NCBI GenBank assembly: GCA_039707655.1
Contig: CM077672.1
Coordinates: 194,102,037 to 194,166,036, forward strand
DNA length: 64,000 nt
Reading direction: 5' to 3'
From: Elymus sibiricus
Taxonomy: Eukaryota > Streptophyta > Magnoliopsida > Poales > Poaceae
A program made the position numbers and the translations under genes. Position 1 is the stretch's first letter. Each line of letters opens with the position of its first letter. This document shows, one piece after another, positions 33,016 through 45,632 of the stretch. Under the pieces are notes generated by a model. It was not told the origin of the DNA, ran no database searches, and saw only the letters and a list, made by a program, of their open reading frames with translations.

Positions 33016-36000
33016 TATCCCTCTGCCCTTTCGTTCCCTCTTTTTTTTTGCCGTCAACTATTTTAAATGCCGCACTCATTTCCCCCCCCCCCCACCCAGC
33101 TTATAAAGCTTCTTCCCTATTCACCAAATGAACCCACAACCTCATTCGCACCGTCCCCTCATATGTCTCTTCTTCCCCAGATCCAGTCCACTTGTGGCGG
33201 CGAAATGGATCCCTCTCCACCGTCTGGCATGGCCGACATACTTTGAAGCAGCAAACTACATAAACTTCCTCGTCAACCCCAAAACCTAACCCTAGACTAG
33301 TAGCTCACAACTCTAACCCCCTCCCCCCCCCCCCCGCGCGCCCCACCGCCCCTTCTAAGATTTGCACCTGCGTGTACGTTTTCACATGTTGTTCTTTCAA
33401 AGAAGTAGTCAAATTGCGGTTTGTATTAGGCTTTGTATAGCAGCTAATTATATCTTGGGTTATAGCAATTTAGTATGTAGTTTCTTAATAAATTAGCCGT
33501 TATATAGGGTATTGCATCTAATTGTATCTAGGGTTACAGTAATTTAGTATGCAGGTGCTTATTAAATCTTGTGTGCTATTTTCATAAATGAATGATTATT
33601 TCTTCTTTAGATAACATGTTATATTTCATCAAATCTATCGGTATATATGGTTCTAGAGGTAGTGCATTACTACCTCTTATTCTTACTAATACAATCTACT
33701 TATGGAGTATGTGGTACCCTCTGAGTCTTTGTTCACATTAGAGGTAGTGCATTACTGCCTCGTGTCTGACTATACAGTTGCTACTACTGCCAAATAAGCA
33801 CATCTGTACTGCAGGATTAAAGAAGAAACACCAGAGGACAATGATCCTATAGCCAAACGTGCGCTGGCAAACGGTGTTTCTACCGTTACTGTACCGGATT
33901 TTGTATACGTACCACATACATGTATATATGGACATGGACAAAAACATGTTGTCTACGAAATTGATTTGGATTCAGAGGGTTCAGATGATGCCAATCACCT
34001 TGATATGGGTGAAGATGCTGGTAGTCTTCAAAAAACTACTTCTCAGGTACAGATTTCTTGTACATCAGCTTAGTATCACTCTTGATTTTTGTTTCTAAAC
34101 TATGTCTTGGAGTGAATTAGGTCAGGCAATGTATGGTTGTACACTGGCACTACTGAAGAAGCGCACCAGTGCCGGCGTACCTTCATCTTCAACTGCAACA
34201 AGATCTATAGTGAACGACCCATCTATTTACATGGTTAAACTTCCATTCCTGATTGCTAATTCATCTAGAACTTGAACGTGTGCTGTCAAACATGTATTAA
34301 AACTTGTTGTGCATATGTTGTATCCTAAATGGGTGTATGTTTTCTGTAGGGAAAGGTTCATATTGACTCAAAGGATGCATTTGCCGTAGAAATGTGCATT
34401 GCTATTTTCAGGAAATGTGGTTGCGAATTTCCTGATAGGTACAATTATTGGAACAAGGTAAAAGAAAGCACTCGTGAGCAAGCTATATCGCTGAATCCTG
34501 AGTATATAAATGCAGAAAATTGGGGGAAACTAGTGGACTAGTGGTGTGACGATCACTCCACCAATGTATGTTATACATAGCCTTTGCTCTTCAACTTGTC
34601 AATCCGTACTTCTGGATACATCATACTAAATTTGAGCTTCATATTGTAGGTACTTCATGCCAAGAAACAAGGAAAACCATCTATTGTGAAGCTAAGCCAA
34701 AACACTGGACCTACAAAATGTGATTCCCACTACAGACATATGGTAAGTATTTCTACTACCTTATTGCAAATGCTTTATGTTGGATTACTATATGACTTGC
34801 AGTATTAATGTTTACCAATTGATAAATCTGATATGAGGCTAAGGACAACATTGATAATCAATCCGGTGGAGACTTGCTTGAACGTACGCCAAATGCGAAG
34901 AAAGATCCTACATTTAGTCCAATTGCACAAAAACAAAACGTAAGTACTACCTAATTTCTAGACTTTAAATGTATAGTCTGACCATAATTATTCAAACTAT
35001 CCAACACTGTTCTAATAGTGCTATCAATCATATTGCAGAATGAATCAAGGATCAAACAAACAACATCAAAACAACTTGATACGATAGCAATACCTGATGT
35101 AGAAATTATTGAGGAAACGAGCTCCTCAAGCTCGTTACTTTCGAGCATGGGCGTATCATCCGCCTCCAGCAATAAGTCATCCTCTCGTGAACACATCCGT
35201 GAGCTAGAACACATCATTGCAACTCAGGAGGTAGATGCAACAAAGGCCAGTGATATGTTTCGGCAAGACCTGAATGAAATACTTATTGCCCAGATAGTAG
35301 AAATTAAATAACTCAAAAAGAAGCAGCTACAAGAGATTGAAGATTTCAAGATGAATCGGCGGAAGAAAACTAGTGTCTTTGAAAAAAAGGCAAAACATAT
35401 GGAGGCAATGCTTAGTCACCTAGGATGTCCAGACCATCATCACAAGGCAGTGTCTGAGAAACAGCCATGGCCTCATGCTTAGTCAACTTAATTTTCCTTT
35501 GTCTAATGTGTACTGTCCGAGACTATGTCCTTTGGTTCTCATTGTAAAATGTCAGGTTTCACTTCAAATGAAAGATCTATTGCAATATTTAATTCTCATA
35601 TTCCAGCGATTCAAATTTTGAATCTATTTTCCTGAAATTTCAAATTAAATACAGATTTGCCGGCAAAATTAATAATATATGAATTAAAGCATTTTAATAC
35701 GTGTGACGGAAATGCATGTCGTCACCATTGTCTGGTCCCACATGTAGGCAGCTATGTCTGCATCTTCTAGGCTCATATGTCAGCAGCGTTGATCGATCCA
35801 AATGGACGCCCAACTTATTACTGACGAGACTGCCGCGATAAAACCAACGGTGGACCCACATGGAAGCAGCCACGTCAGTAACTGGTGGCCCTAGTTGTCA
35901 GAATCTTTGACCGGTCAAACCTGCGGACCAATTACTAGTGACGGATTATCATCACCAAAAATGATCTTAGGTGACAGATTGACCTATCATAGGTGACAGT

Positions 36001-36220
36001 CTAGGCCGTCACCGAAAACGGCCATCAGTGACAAATTTGGGTAACTTCGTCACCTAAGCCACGATCTTGAGTGATGGAGGAAGTGGTACCATCAAGAATT
36101 TATTTTCTGCAACGGCGCTTCAGTGACGGTCGGAAAACGTCACTACACCATATTTGGTGACGAAAAACGGTTTTACATGACACAAGTGAAACGTCACAAT
36201 ATAGAGCAGATTTTGTAGTG
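33016..36220 (+). mobile_element. CACTA (En/Spm-like) transposon remnant, right part
   Basis: The right border ATTTTGTAGTG at 36220 is the inverted CACTACAAAAT end of grass CACTA elements. Between 35930 and 36200 many subterminal units of the type GTGACGG or CGTCACC occur in both orientations, also typical. No CACTA left end is found at 33016, where the sequence leaves the Copia 5' LTR, so the left end is lost. C-runs (33083, 33325) and a stretch without a gene lie at 33016-33814. Confidence 0.7.
33815..35482 (+). pseudogene. CACTA accessory ORF (plant En/Spm transposase-like), six exons
   Basis: Exons 33815-34046, 34126-34233, 34350-34565, 34650-34742, 34838-34939 and 35039-35482 all end on GT and begin after AG, and all join in phase 0. 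The protein is acidic at first (EIDLDSEGSDD); its middle resembles the plant transposase family called Ptta/En/Spm (YWNKVKESTREQ, ENWGKLVD, then HAKKQGKPSIVKLS and GPTKCDSHYRHM), and a Lys- and Glu-rich helical C-terminus ends in EKQPWPHA. This is the DNA-binding partner type of CACTA protein, not the catalytic one. Stops in exon 3 (TAG near 34540) and exon 6 (TAA near 35309) break it. The family match is from memory of motif spacing. Confidence 0.6.
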
Positions 36221-36689
36221 AATATTTAGTCTTTATTAGTTTTTTTTGTTTTTTTTGTTTTCGTGTGCTTTGTAGGTGATGTGGGACTCCCACGAACTTA
36301 GAACAATGAAAAGTATCAACACAAAGGACTTCCAGGCACCAAACTTAGGCATTTTGGAGTGTCAAATATGACATTTTTCAAAGCTCTCAAATTTAATATC
36401 CAATGACAAATGTGTATTTGGCTCATTCATGCAAATCCAACGAGCCCAAGAATGCCCAAATCAAAGTTTGCATGAAGAAATGGCGGCAATTATACTAAAG
36501 GGTCCCGAGAACATCACAACGTCGAGTACGACCGAGCTCAGTCTTTGATGAGTGATATTTTTACACTCATTTACCCTTTGCTTAAACCAAGATATTTCAT
36601 TTAAACTGAGATATTCGCTCCGTTATTACTCCTAATGACTAATGAATGCAAATGATTCCACAAATCCTCTCTTTGATGTGTTTCCACAA
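36221..36689. other. Unassigned spacer between the CACTA end and the Gypsy gag fragment
   Basis: T-rich start (36235-36262), then low-complexity sequence that resembles retrotransposon leader DNA. No coding region supported. Confidence 0.4.
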
Positions 36690-37221
36690 AGTTTAGTCCC
36701 GCATAAAAAATGTGTATGATCATCCATAAATTCAAACCATGAGTTGGGCAATTTCTTATCATTAATTTCATTCTCTCCCAAGATTCTGCAACATGTTCAT
36801 GCCCAAGTTGCTTAAAATTCATAATTTGATTTCTTAAAGAAATAGTCTTAGCGGGAGGAAAATATTTGGTAATAAAAGCATCCTTACACTTATCCCAAGA
36901 ATCAATACTATTTCTAGGCAAGGATGAAAACCAAGTTTTAGCACGGTCTCATAGTGAGAATGGAAATAATTTTAATTTGACAATATCATTATCCACATCT
37001 TTCTTCTTTTGCATATCACAAAGTTCAACGAAAGTATTTAGATGGGATGCAGCATCTTCATTAGGACTACCAAAAAATTGTTCTTTCATAACAAGATTAA
37101 GCAAAGCAGCATTAATGTCACATGACTCCGCACTAGTGGCGGGAGGAGCAATAGGAGTACTAATAAAATCATTATTATTAGTATTGGAAAAGTCACACAA
37201 TTTTGTATTTTCTTGACACAT
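36690..37221 (-). pseudogene. Second gag copy of the tandem Gypsy, truncated
   Basis: Closely similar to 43350-43867. Reads CQENTKLCDFSNTNNND, AALLNLVMKEQFFGSPNEDA, then (after a frame change near 36950) PRNSIDSWDKCKDAFITKYF and SWERMKLMIRNCPTHGLNLW. Similarity to the other copy ends near 36690, and the rest of the element is missing. Confidence 0.8.
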
Positions 37222-37397
37222 CGCGACAAAGCAAGCAAACTAGCAAACAAGCAAATAAAAATATTTTTGTGTTTTTGTAAAAAAAATTAGAAGTGGGGGA
37301 GATGAAAACGAGAGGCAAATGCAAATAAAAGGCAAATAGAGTAAATGCAAGTGGATGATAGTTTGTGAGAAGGTACTTGGTAATTTTGATGATGTCT

Positions 37398-37414
37398 CCC
37401 CGGCAACGGCGCCA
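37398..37414 (-). promoter_or_regulatory. Primer binding site (second unit)
   Basis: Minus strand TGGCGCCGTTGCCGGGG, 11 bases after the LTR end at 37426. It is identical to the site at 44046-44062 and a common site of plant Gypsy elements. Confidence 0.85.
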
Positions 37415-37425
37415 GAAATTCTTCC

Positions 37426-38966
37426 TGCTACTCGTAGTCTGCGTTGGTATTTCCCCGAAGAGGAGAGGATGATGCAGTACGGTAGAGATAAGTATTTCCC
37501 TCAGTTAAGAACCAAGGTTATCAATCCAGTAGGAGAACCAAGCAAAATTCCGTTAAGCGCACCTGCACACAAAAAAGCAAACACTTGCACCCAACGCAAA
37601 TAAGAGGGTTGTCAATACTCTTAGCGGTTATTTACAAGGATTAAATCTTATCGAGGTAAATAGATAAACTAAAATACTAATAAAAATAAAAATAAATAAA
37701 TTGCAGCAAAGTATTTTTAGGTTTTTAATATATGATAAAGTAGACCGGGGGCCATAGTTTTCACTAGAGGCTTCTCTCTCGAACACATAGCACACGGTGG
37801 GTAAACAAATTACTGTTGGGCAATTGATAGAAAAGCAAATAATTATGACGGATTCATGGCAATGATCATGTATATAGGCATCACGTCCGAGACAAGTAGA
37901 CCGACTCCTGCCTGCATCTGCTACTATTACTCCACCCATCGACCACTATCCAGCTTGCATCTAGGGTATTAAGTATGAAACAGAGTAACACCTTAAGCAA
38001 GATGACATGATGTAGACAAAGTAAACTCAAGCAATATGATTAAACCCCATCTTTTTATCCTTAATGGCAATAATACAAATACGTGTCATGTACCCTTCTG
38101 TCACTGGGATTGAGCACCGCAAGATTGAACCCATCACAAAGCACCTCTCCCATTGCAAGATAAATCAATCTAGTAGGCCAAAGCAAATCGATAGATCGGA
38201 GAGAAATACAAAGCTATAACAATCATGCATAAAAGAGTTCAGAGAAGACTCAAATATTTCTCATGAATAATCTGATCATAAACTCACAATTCATCGGATC
38301 CCAACGAACACACCGCAAAAGAAGATTACATCGGATAGAACTCCAAGAACATCGAGGAGAACATGGTATTGAAGATCAAAGAGAGAGAGAAGAATCCATC
38401 TAGCTACTAGCTATAGACCCATAGGTTTGTGGTAAACTACTCACACATCACCGGAAGGGCAGCAAGGTTGATGTAGAAGCCCTCCGCGATCGATTCCCCC
38501 TCCGACAGAATACCGGAAAAGGCCTCCAGATGGGATCGCGGAAGAACAGAGGCTTGCGGCGGCGGAAAGGTTTTCTCTTCTGGCTCTCTGTTGGTTTGGG
38601 AATATTTGTGAATTCATAGCGAAGGGCCCACAAGCCTAGGGGGCGCGACCACCCCCCTGCGGCGCGCCCTCCAGGCTTGCCGCCTCCTCATGGCTCTTCT
38701 GGTCTTCTCCCGAAGCTTCCTGGGTCACTTCTAGTCCAGAAAAAAATTAATCCAAAGTTTTTTTTCTCGTTTGGACACTTTTTGATAATGATTTTCTGAA
38801 AAGGCAAAAACAAGCAAAAAAACAGCAACTAGCACTGGGCACTGGGTTAATAGGTTAGTCCCAAAAAATGATATATAATGGCATATAATTGCATATAAAA
38901 CATCCAAGATTGATACTATAATAGCATGGAACAATCAAAAATTATAGATACGTTGGAGACGTATCA
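37426..38966 (-). mobile_element. Middle LTR of the tandem Gypsy
   Basis: 1541 bp, low end TGCTACTCGTAGTCTGCG, high end TTGGAGACGTATCA. It has gag and primer site on its left and the polypurine end of another interior on its right. Confidence 0.93.
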
Positions 38967-38982
38967 AGCATCCCCAAGCTTA
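38967..38982 (-). promoter_or_regulatory. Polypurine tract of the tandem Gypsy
   Basis: Minus strand TTAAGCTTGGGGATGCT runs into the LTR start TGATACGTCTCC. A copy of its core lies at 41098-41112. Confidence 0.8.
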
Positions 38983-41790
38983 ATTCCTGCTCGTCCTCGA
39001 GTAGGTAAATGATAAAAACAGAATTTTTGATGTGGAATGCTACCTATCATGTTTCATCATGTAATCTTTCTCTTACGGTATGAATAATAAGATCCGGACG
39101 ATTGAAAGCAGTAGTCTATAATTTGATATAAAGACATCAATACTCAAGCATACTAATAAACAATCATGTCTTTCAAAATAAAAATGCTAAAGAATGTTAT
39201 CCCTTCAAAATCATACAATCCTGTCATGCTCCATCTTCTTAACATAAAGTATTTATCATTCACTACCCCGATGACAAGCTGAGCAATTAGTTCATACTTT
39301 TTAACGCGCTTCAGCTTTTTCAACTCCCACTCAATACATGAGCGCAAGCCATGGATATAGCACTATGGGTGGAATAGAGTGTGATGGTCGAGATAAATAA
39401 GAGAAGTCAAAAATAAGAAGATAGTCTCACATCGACGAGGCTAATCAATGGGCTATGGAGATGCCCATCAATTGGTGTCAATGCGAGGAGTAGGGATTGC
39501 CATGCAACGGATGCACTAAGAGCTATAAGTGTATGAAAGCTCAACATGAAAAACTAAGTGGGTGTGCATCCAACTTGGTTGCTCATGAAGACCTCGGGCA
39601 TTTGAGGAAGCCCATCATCGGAATATACAAGCCAAGTTCTATAATGAAAATTTCCCACTAGTATATGAAAGTGACAAAATAGGAGACTCTCTACATGAAA
39701 AACATGGTGCTACTCTGAAGCACAAGTGTTGAAAAGGATAGTAACATTGCCCCTTCTCTCTTTTTCTCTCATTTTTTTTCATGGCTCTTTTTCACCTCTT
39801 TTTTTCCGTCCAGAGTCTCATCCCGACTTGTGGGGGAATCATGGTCTCCAACATCCTTTTCTCACCGGGACAATGCTCTAATAATGATGATCATCACACT
39901 TATATTTACTTACAACTCAATATTACAACTCGATACTAGAACAAAAATATGACTCTATATGAATGCCTCTGGCAGTGTAACAGGATGTGCAATGAAGCTA
40001 GCGTAACATGTATAAAAATGATGAACGGTGGCTGAGCCACAAATACTATGTCAGCTATATGATCATGCAAAGCAATATGACAATGATGATGTGTGTCATA
40101 AAAATGGAATGGTGGAAGTTGCATGCCAATATATCTCGGAATGGCTATGGAAATGCCATGATAGGTAGGTATGGTGGATGTTTTGAGGAAGATATAAAGA
40201 GGCTTATGTGTGATAGAGCGTATCATATCACGGGGTTTGGATGCACGGTGAAGTTTGCACCAACTCTCGATGTGAGAAAGGGCAATGCACGGTACCGAAG
40301 AGGCTGGCAAATTGCGGAAGGGTGAGAGTGTGTATAATCCATGGTCTCACATTAGTCATAAAGAACTCACATTCTTATTGCGAAAGTTTATTAGCCCTCA
40401 AAGCAAAGTACTACTATGCATGCCCCTAGAGGAATAGATTGGTAGGACAAGGTCCATCGCTCATCCCCGACCGCCACTCATAAGGTAGACAATCAACAAT
40501 AAATCATGCTCCAACTTCTTAGCATAACGACAGATCATACGTGCATGCTTCGAGAATCACAAACCTTAACACCAATATTCTTACTAAACCACAATTATCT
40601 ACTAATACCTCCCACATATTACCATCTTAATATCGCAAAACTATTGCGAGGAATCAAACTTATCATATTCAATGATCTACATGAAAGTTTTTATTATATC
40701 CCTCTTGAATACCTATCATATCAGGACCAAGTTCATAACCCATGCAAATTACCATTGCTATCATGAGACTCTCAAAAAGATATAAGTGAATCATGAGAGT
40801 GCAACTATTTCTTTAAAATATAACCACCGCCGTGCTCTAAAAGATATAAGTGAAGCACTAGAGCAACTGCCTAGCTCAAAAGATATAAGTGAAGCACATA
40901 GAGTATTCTAACAAATCACGAATAATGTGTGTCCCTCTCAAAAAGGTGTGTTCAGCAAAGATGATTGTGACAAACTAAAAGCAAACAAACTATATCACAA
41001 GACACTCCAAGTAAAACACATATCATGTGATGAATAAAAATATAGCTCCAAGTGAGTTACCGATAGATTGTAGACGAAAGAGGGGATGCCTTCCGGGGCA
41101 TCCCCAAGCTTAGACGCTTGAGTCTTCCTTGGGAATCCCCAATCTTAGGCTCTTACCGCTCCTTATTCCTTTATCCATCGTAGTCTCACCCAAAACTTGA
41201 AAACTTCAGCACACAAAACTCAACAGAAACCTCGTGAGATCCGTTAGTATAACAAACAAATCTTAAATTTTAGGTACTGTTGTAAATTGATTCATGTTTA
41301 ATATTGGGATAATGCTACTGTACTCCAACTTCTCCATGACTTATACCCCCCGATAAGATCCATAGGTTCATCAAAATAAGCGAACTATGCAACAAAAACA
41401 GAATCTGTCTAAAACAGAACACTCTGTAACGATCTGAATTATCGTCATACTTATGTAACTCCAAAAATTATGAGAAATTAGGACAATGTGGGAAATTCAT
41501 ATACCAATACTGTGTAACAAATTTAGAAGGTTCTGACACTCCAGCGGAAAACAAATTCCAGCACTGGACGCAAAAGTTTCTGTTTTTCAATAGCATATCT
41601 TCCAAATCATCCCAAAGGCATTACTTGGCACAAACACAAATTAAAACATAAAATTACAATCATAACAGAAGCTATAACTGTGCAAACACTCAAAAACAAA
41701 AGGTAAAAGAAAAAATTTATTTTATTCATTGGGTTGCCTCCCAACAAGCGCTATTGTTTTATGCCCCTAGCTAGGCATAATGCATAGTTT
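38983..41790 (-). mobile_element. Long non-coding 3' part of the Gypsy interior
   Basis: 2.8 kb without a coding region that I can support. It contains three imperfect copies of AAAAGATATAAGTGAAGCA (40776, 40840 and 40879) and a second polypurine-like block at 41098-41112. Elements of this class seem to stop coding after the protease. Confidence 0.65.
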
Positions 41791-41796
41791 CAAGTG

Positions 41797-43040
41797 TTGT
41801 CATCCTTCAAGTTAATTCCATAGGTGGCCCTCATAATAGATTCGTAAGGTGCTGTAATTCTTTTCCTAGGGAAGTGTTCCATCCCTTTCTTTAATGGAAA
41901 TTGAAATCTTATATTACCTTCTTTCGTATCAATAATAGCACCAATTGTTCGTAAAAAAAGGCCTACCAAGTATTATGGGGCAAGAAGAATTGCATTCAAT
42001 ATCAAGAACAATAAAGTCCACAGGCACATAATTTATATTTGCAAGAATAAGCACATCATTTATTCTACCCAATGGCTTTTTAATAGTTGAATCCGCAAGA
42101 TGCAAATTAAGGGAACAAGGATCCATATCGGTGAGACCTAGCACATCACACAAAGACTTTGGTATAGTGGAAATGCTAGCACCAAGATCACAAAGAGCAT
42201 TACATTCATAATATTTAATTTTAACTTTAATAGTAGGTTCCGATTCATCTTGTAATTTTCTAGGAATTGATACTTCTAACTCAAGCTTTTCTTCATGTGC
42301 TTTCATCATGGCTTCTACGATATGTTTAGTGAAAGCTTTATTTTGTTCAAATGCATTTGGTGAATTAATCATGGATTGCAACAAGGAAATACACTCAATC
42401 AAAGAACAACTATCATAATTAAAGTCTTTGTAATCCAATGAAGTGGGTGCATTACTATTTAAAGTTTTGACCTCACCAAACCCACTTTTTTCATTTTTAT
42501 GATCAAGATTATCACCCTCCAAGCAAGTGGGACTCCTTCTATCTAAAGTTGACTCTTCTCCAGTCCCTTTTTCATCAAGTTTTATGTTACTAAATAATGA
42601 TTCAATAGGAGTGATACCAATCATTTTAATATCTTCATCATTACTATGATAGAAACCGGGTGGAATCGCTTTTTCTAGAAATTCTCGCTTAGCTCTCAAC
42701 CTAGCGGTCCTTTCTTTACTTTCATTAATGGAAACATAGATAGCTTTAATAGACTCATTTATATCATGCTTGAGTGGCAAAATTTTAGTTTTGAGGTTTT
42801 CCACATCATGAGCAATTCTATCCACGTTCCTAGCCAATTCATCAACTCTATTCAATTTTTCTTCTATCATAGCATTGAAATTCTTTTGAGAATTAATAAA
42901 TTCTTTAATATTACTTTCAAGGTCAGAGGGCATCCTATTATTATTATTATTATAAGAATTACCATAAGGATTGCCATAATTATTAGAGGAATTTCCAGGA
43001 AACGGTCTAGGATTGAAATTACCACTATAAGCATTGTTCT
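41797..43040 (-). pseudogene. Gypsy gag C-terminus and aspartic protease
   Basis: Retropepsin-type protease that cuts the Gag-Pol polyprotein. The minus strand reads an Asn-rich stretch, then DLESNIKEFINSQKNFNAM and a helical NVDRIAHDVENLKTK region, and a Ser- and Asp-rich middle. The protease core follows: CNALCDLGASISTIPKSL with the active Asp, then DFIVLDIECNSSCPIILGRP. One extra T in a run of T near 41957 shifts the frame; in the next frame it continues (RTIGAII-like text) and ends GINLKDDNT with a stop near 41797. No reverse transcriptase follows. The ORF open as written spans 41929-42933. Confidence 0.85.
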
Positions 43041-43192
43041 AGAGACAAAATTCACATCAATAGCATCATTATTTTGCTCAATCAAAGTAGACAATGGCAC
43101 ATCATTAGGATCAATATGAGCATTTTTACTAGCAACCAATTTCAATAGAGCATCCATCTTATCACTCAAAGTATTAATTTCTTCAACAGAAT

Positions 43193-43867
43193 TTACCTTC
43201 TTACCAGTTGGAGTTCGTTCGGTGTGCCCTTGAGAATAATTTGCCATAATATTATTAAGGAGTTTTGTAGCTTCTCCCAATGTAATTTCCATAAAAGTAC
43301 CACCTGCGGCAGAGTCAGCAAATTTCTAGAGACAAAGCTCAGTTCCGCAAAAAAAAATTGTATGATCATCCATAAATTCAATCCATGAGTTGGGCAATTT
43401 ATTATCATTAATTTCATTCTCTCCCAAGATTGTGCAACATGTTCATGATCAAGTTGCTTAAAATTCATAATTTGATTTCTTAAAGAAATAATCTTAGCGG
43501 GAGGAAAATATTTGGTAATAAAAGCATCCTTACACTTATCCCAAGAATCAATACTATTTCTAGGCAAGGATGAAAACCAAGTTTTAGCACGGTCTCGTAG
43601 TGAGAACAGAAATAATTTTAATTTGAAAATATAATTATCCACATCTTTCTTCTTTTGCATATCACAAAGTTCAACGAAAGTATTTAGATGGGATGCAACA
43701 TCTTCATTAGGACTACCAAAAAATTGTTCTTTCATAACAAGATTAAGCAAAGCAGCATTAATGTCACACGACTCCGCACTAGTGGCGGGAGGATAAATAG
43801 GAGTACTAATAAAATCATTATTATTAGTATTGGAAAAGTCACACAATTTTGTATTTTCTTGAGACAT
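43193..43867 (-). pseudogene. Gypsy gag (Retrotrans_gag domain)
   Basis: Starts at ATG 43867 (MSQENTKLCDFSNTNNND) and is open for 224 codons. The capsid-type core is clear: AASHLNTF-like text, then LFLFSLRDRAKTWFSSLPRN, SWDKCKDAFITKYFPPAKII and SWERMKLMIINCPTHGLNLW. Near 43330 it changes frame into sequence without the usual continuation; the next gag part (42867-43292) reads LGEATKLLNNIMANYSQGHT in a different frame. A frameshift therefore separates the two gag halves. Confidence 0.88.
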
Positions 43868-44045
43868 CGCGACAAAGCAAGCAAACTAGCAAACAAGCAA
43901 ATAAAAAAAAATTTGTGTTTTTGTAAAAAAAAAATTAGAAGTGGGGAAGTTGAAAACGAGAGGCAAATGCAAATAAAAGGCAAATAAAGTAAATGTAAGT
44001 GGATGATAGTTTCTGCGAAGGTACTTGGTAATTTTGATGATGTCT

Positions 44046-44062
44046 CCCCGGCAACGGCGCCA
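44046..44062 (-). promoter_or_regulatory. Primer binding site (first unit)
   Basis: Minus strand TGGCGCCGTTGCCGGGG, just after the end of the LTR at 44074. Confidence 0.85.
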
Positions 44063-44073
44063 GAAATTCTTCC

Positions 44074-45632
44074 TGCTACTTGTAGTCTGTGTTGGTATTT
44101 CCCCGAAGAGGAGAGGATGATGCAGTACAGTAGAGATAAGTATTTCCCTCAGTTAAGAACCAAGGTTATCAATCCAGTAAGAGAACCAAGCAAAATTCTG
44201 TTAAGCGCACCTGCACACAAAAGAGCAAACACTTGCACCCAACGCAAATAAGAGGGTTGTCAATCCTCTTATCGGTTATTTGCAAGGATTAAATCTTATC
44301 GAGGTAAATAGATAAACTAAAATACTAATAAAAATAAAAGTAAATAAATTGCAGCAAAGTATTTTTAGGTTTTTAATATATGATAAAGTAGACCGGGGGC
44401 CATAGTTTTCACTAGAGGCTTCTCTCTCGAACACATAACATACGATGGGTAAACAAATTATTGTTGGGAAATTGATAGAAAAGCAAATAATTATGATGGA
44501 TTCATGGCAATGATCATGTATATAAGCATCACGTCCGAGATAAGTAGACCGACTCCTGCCTGCATCTACTACTATTACTCCACCCATCGACCGCTATCCA
44601 GCATGCATCTAGGGTATTAAGTATGAAACAGAGTAACGCCTTAAGCAAGATGACATGATGTAGACAAAGTAAACTCAAGCAATATGATTAAACCCCATCT
44701 TTTTATCCTTTGCAACAATACAAATACGTGTCATGTCCCCTTCTGTCACTGGGATTGAGCACCGCAAGATTGAACCCATCACAAAGCACCTCTCCCATTG
44801 CAAGATAAATCAATCTAGTAGGCCAAACCAAATCGATAGATCGGAGAGAAATGCAAAGCTATAACAATCATGCATAAAAGAGTTCAGAGAAGACTCAAAT
44901 ATTTCTCATGAATAATCTGATCATAAACTCACAATTCATCGGATCCCAACAAACACACCGCAAAAGAAGATTACATCGTATAGAACTCCAAGAACATCAA
45001 GGAGAACATGGTATTAAAGATCAAAGTTAGAGAAGAAGCCATCTAGCTACTTGCTATGGACCCGTAGGTCTGCAGTAAACTACTCACACATCATCGGAAG
45101 GGCGGCAAGGTTGATGTAGAAGCCCTCCGTTATCAATTCTCCCTCCGGCAAAGTACCAGAAAAGTCCTCCAGATGGGATCGTGGAAGAACAGAGGCTTGC
45201 GGCGACGGAAAGGTTTTCTCTTCTGGATCTCTGTTGGTTTGGGAATATTTGTGAATTTATAGCGAAGGAATTAGGTCAAGAGGTGCCACGAGGGGCCCAC
45301 AAGCCTGGGGGCGTGACCACCCTCCAGCGACGCGCCCTCCAGGCTTGCCGCCTCCTCGTGGCTCTTCTGGTCTTCTCCCGAAGCTTCCTGGGTCTCTTCT
45401 GGTCCTGGAAAAATTAATCCAAAGATTTTTTTCTTGTTTGGACACTTTTTGATAATGATTTTCTGAAAAGGCAAAAACAAGCAAAAAACAGCAACTGGCA
45501 CTGGGCACTGGGTTAATAGGTTAGTCCCAAAAAATGATATATAATGGCATATAATTGCATATAAAACATCCAAGATTGACACTATAATAGCATGGAACAA
45601 TCAAAAATTATAGATACGTTGGATACGTATTA
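44074..45632 (-). mobile_element. 5' LTR of the tandem Gypsy
   Basis: 1559 bp, low end TGCTACTTGTAGTCTG, high end TTGGATACGTATTA, so the terminal CA reads TA. Closely similar to 37426-38966 apart from small indels. The next five bases are GCGCT. Confidence 0.92.

Larger units (their letters stand above)
36690..45632 (-). mobile_element. Tandem Gypsy structure: LTR, gag-protease interior, LTR, second gag
   Basis: On the minus strand: LTR 44074-45632, primer site, gag, protease, long 3' part, polypurine tract, LTR 37426-38966, then again primer site, leader and gag, cut off at about 36690. The middle LTR thus serves as 3' LTR of one unit and 5' LTR of the next. All parts belong to the Gypsy class whose solo LTRs lie at 8444 and 31419. 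No reverse transcriptase or integrase is present. I believe the class corresponds to Sabrina/WHAM-like elements but cannot confirm this. Confidence 0.88.

Noticed and set aside
40776..40900. Regularly repeated AAAAGATATAAGTGAAGCA as a possible CRISPR-like array
   Set aside because: Only three imperfect copies with unequal spacing, inside a plant retrotransposon.
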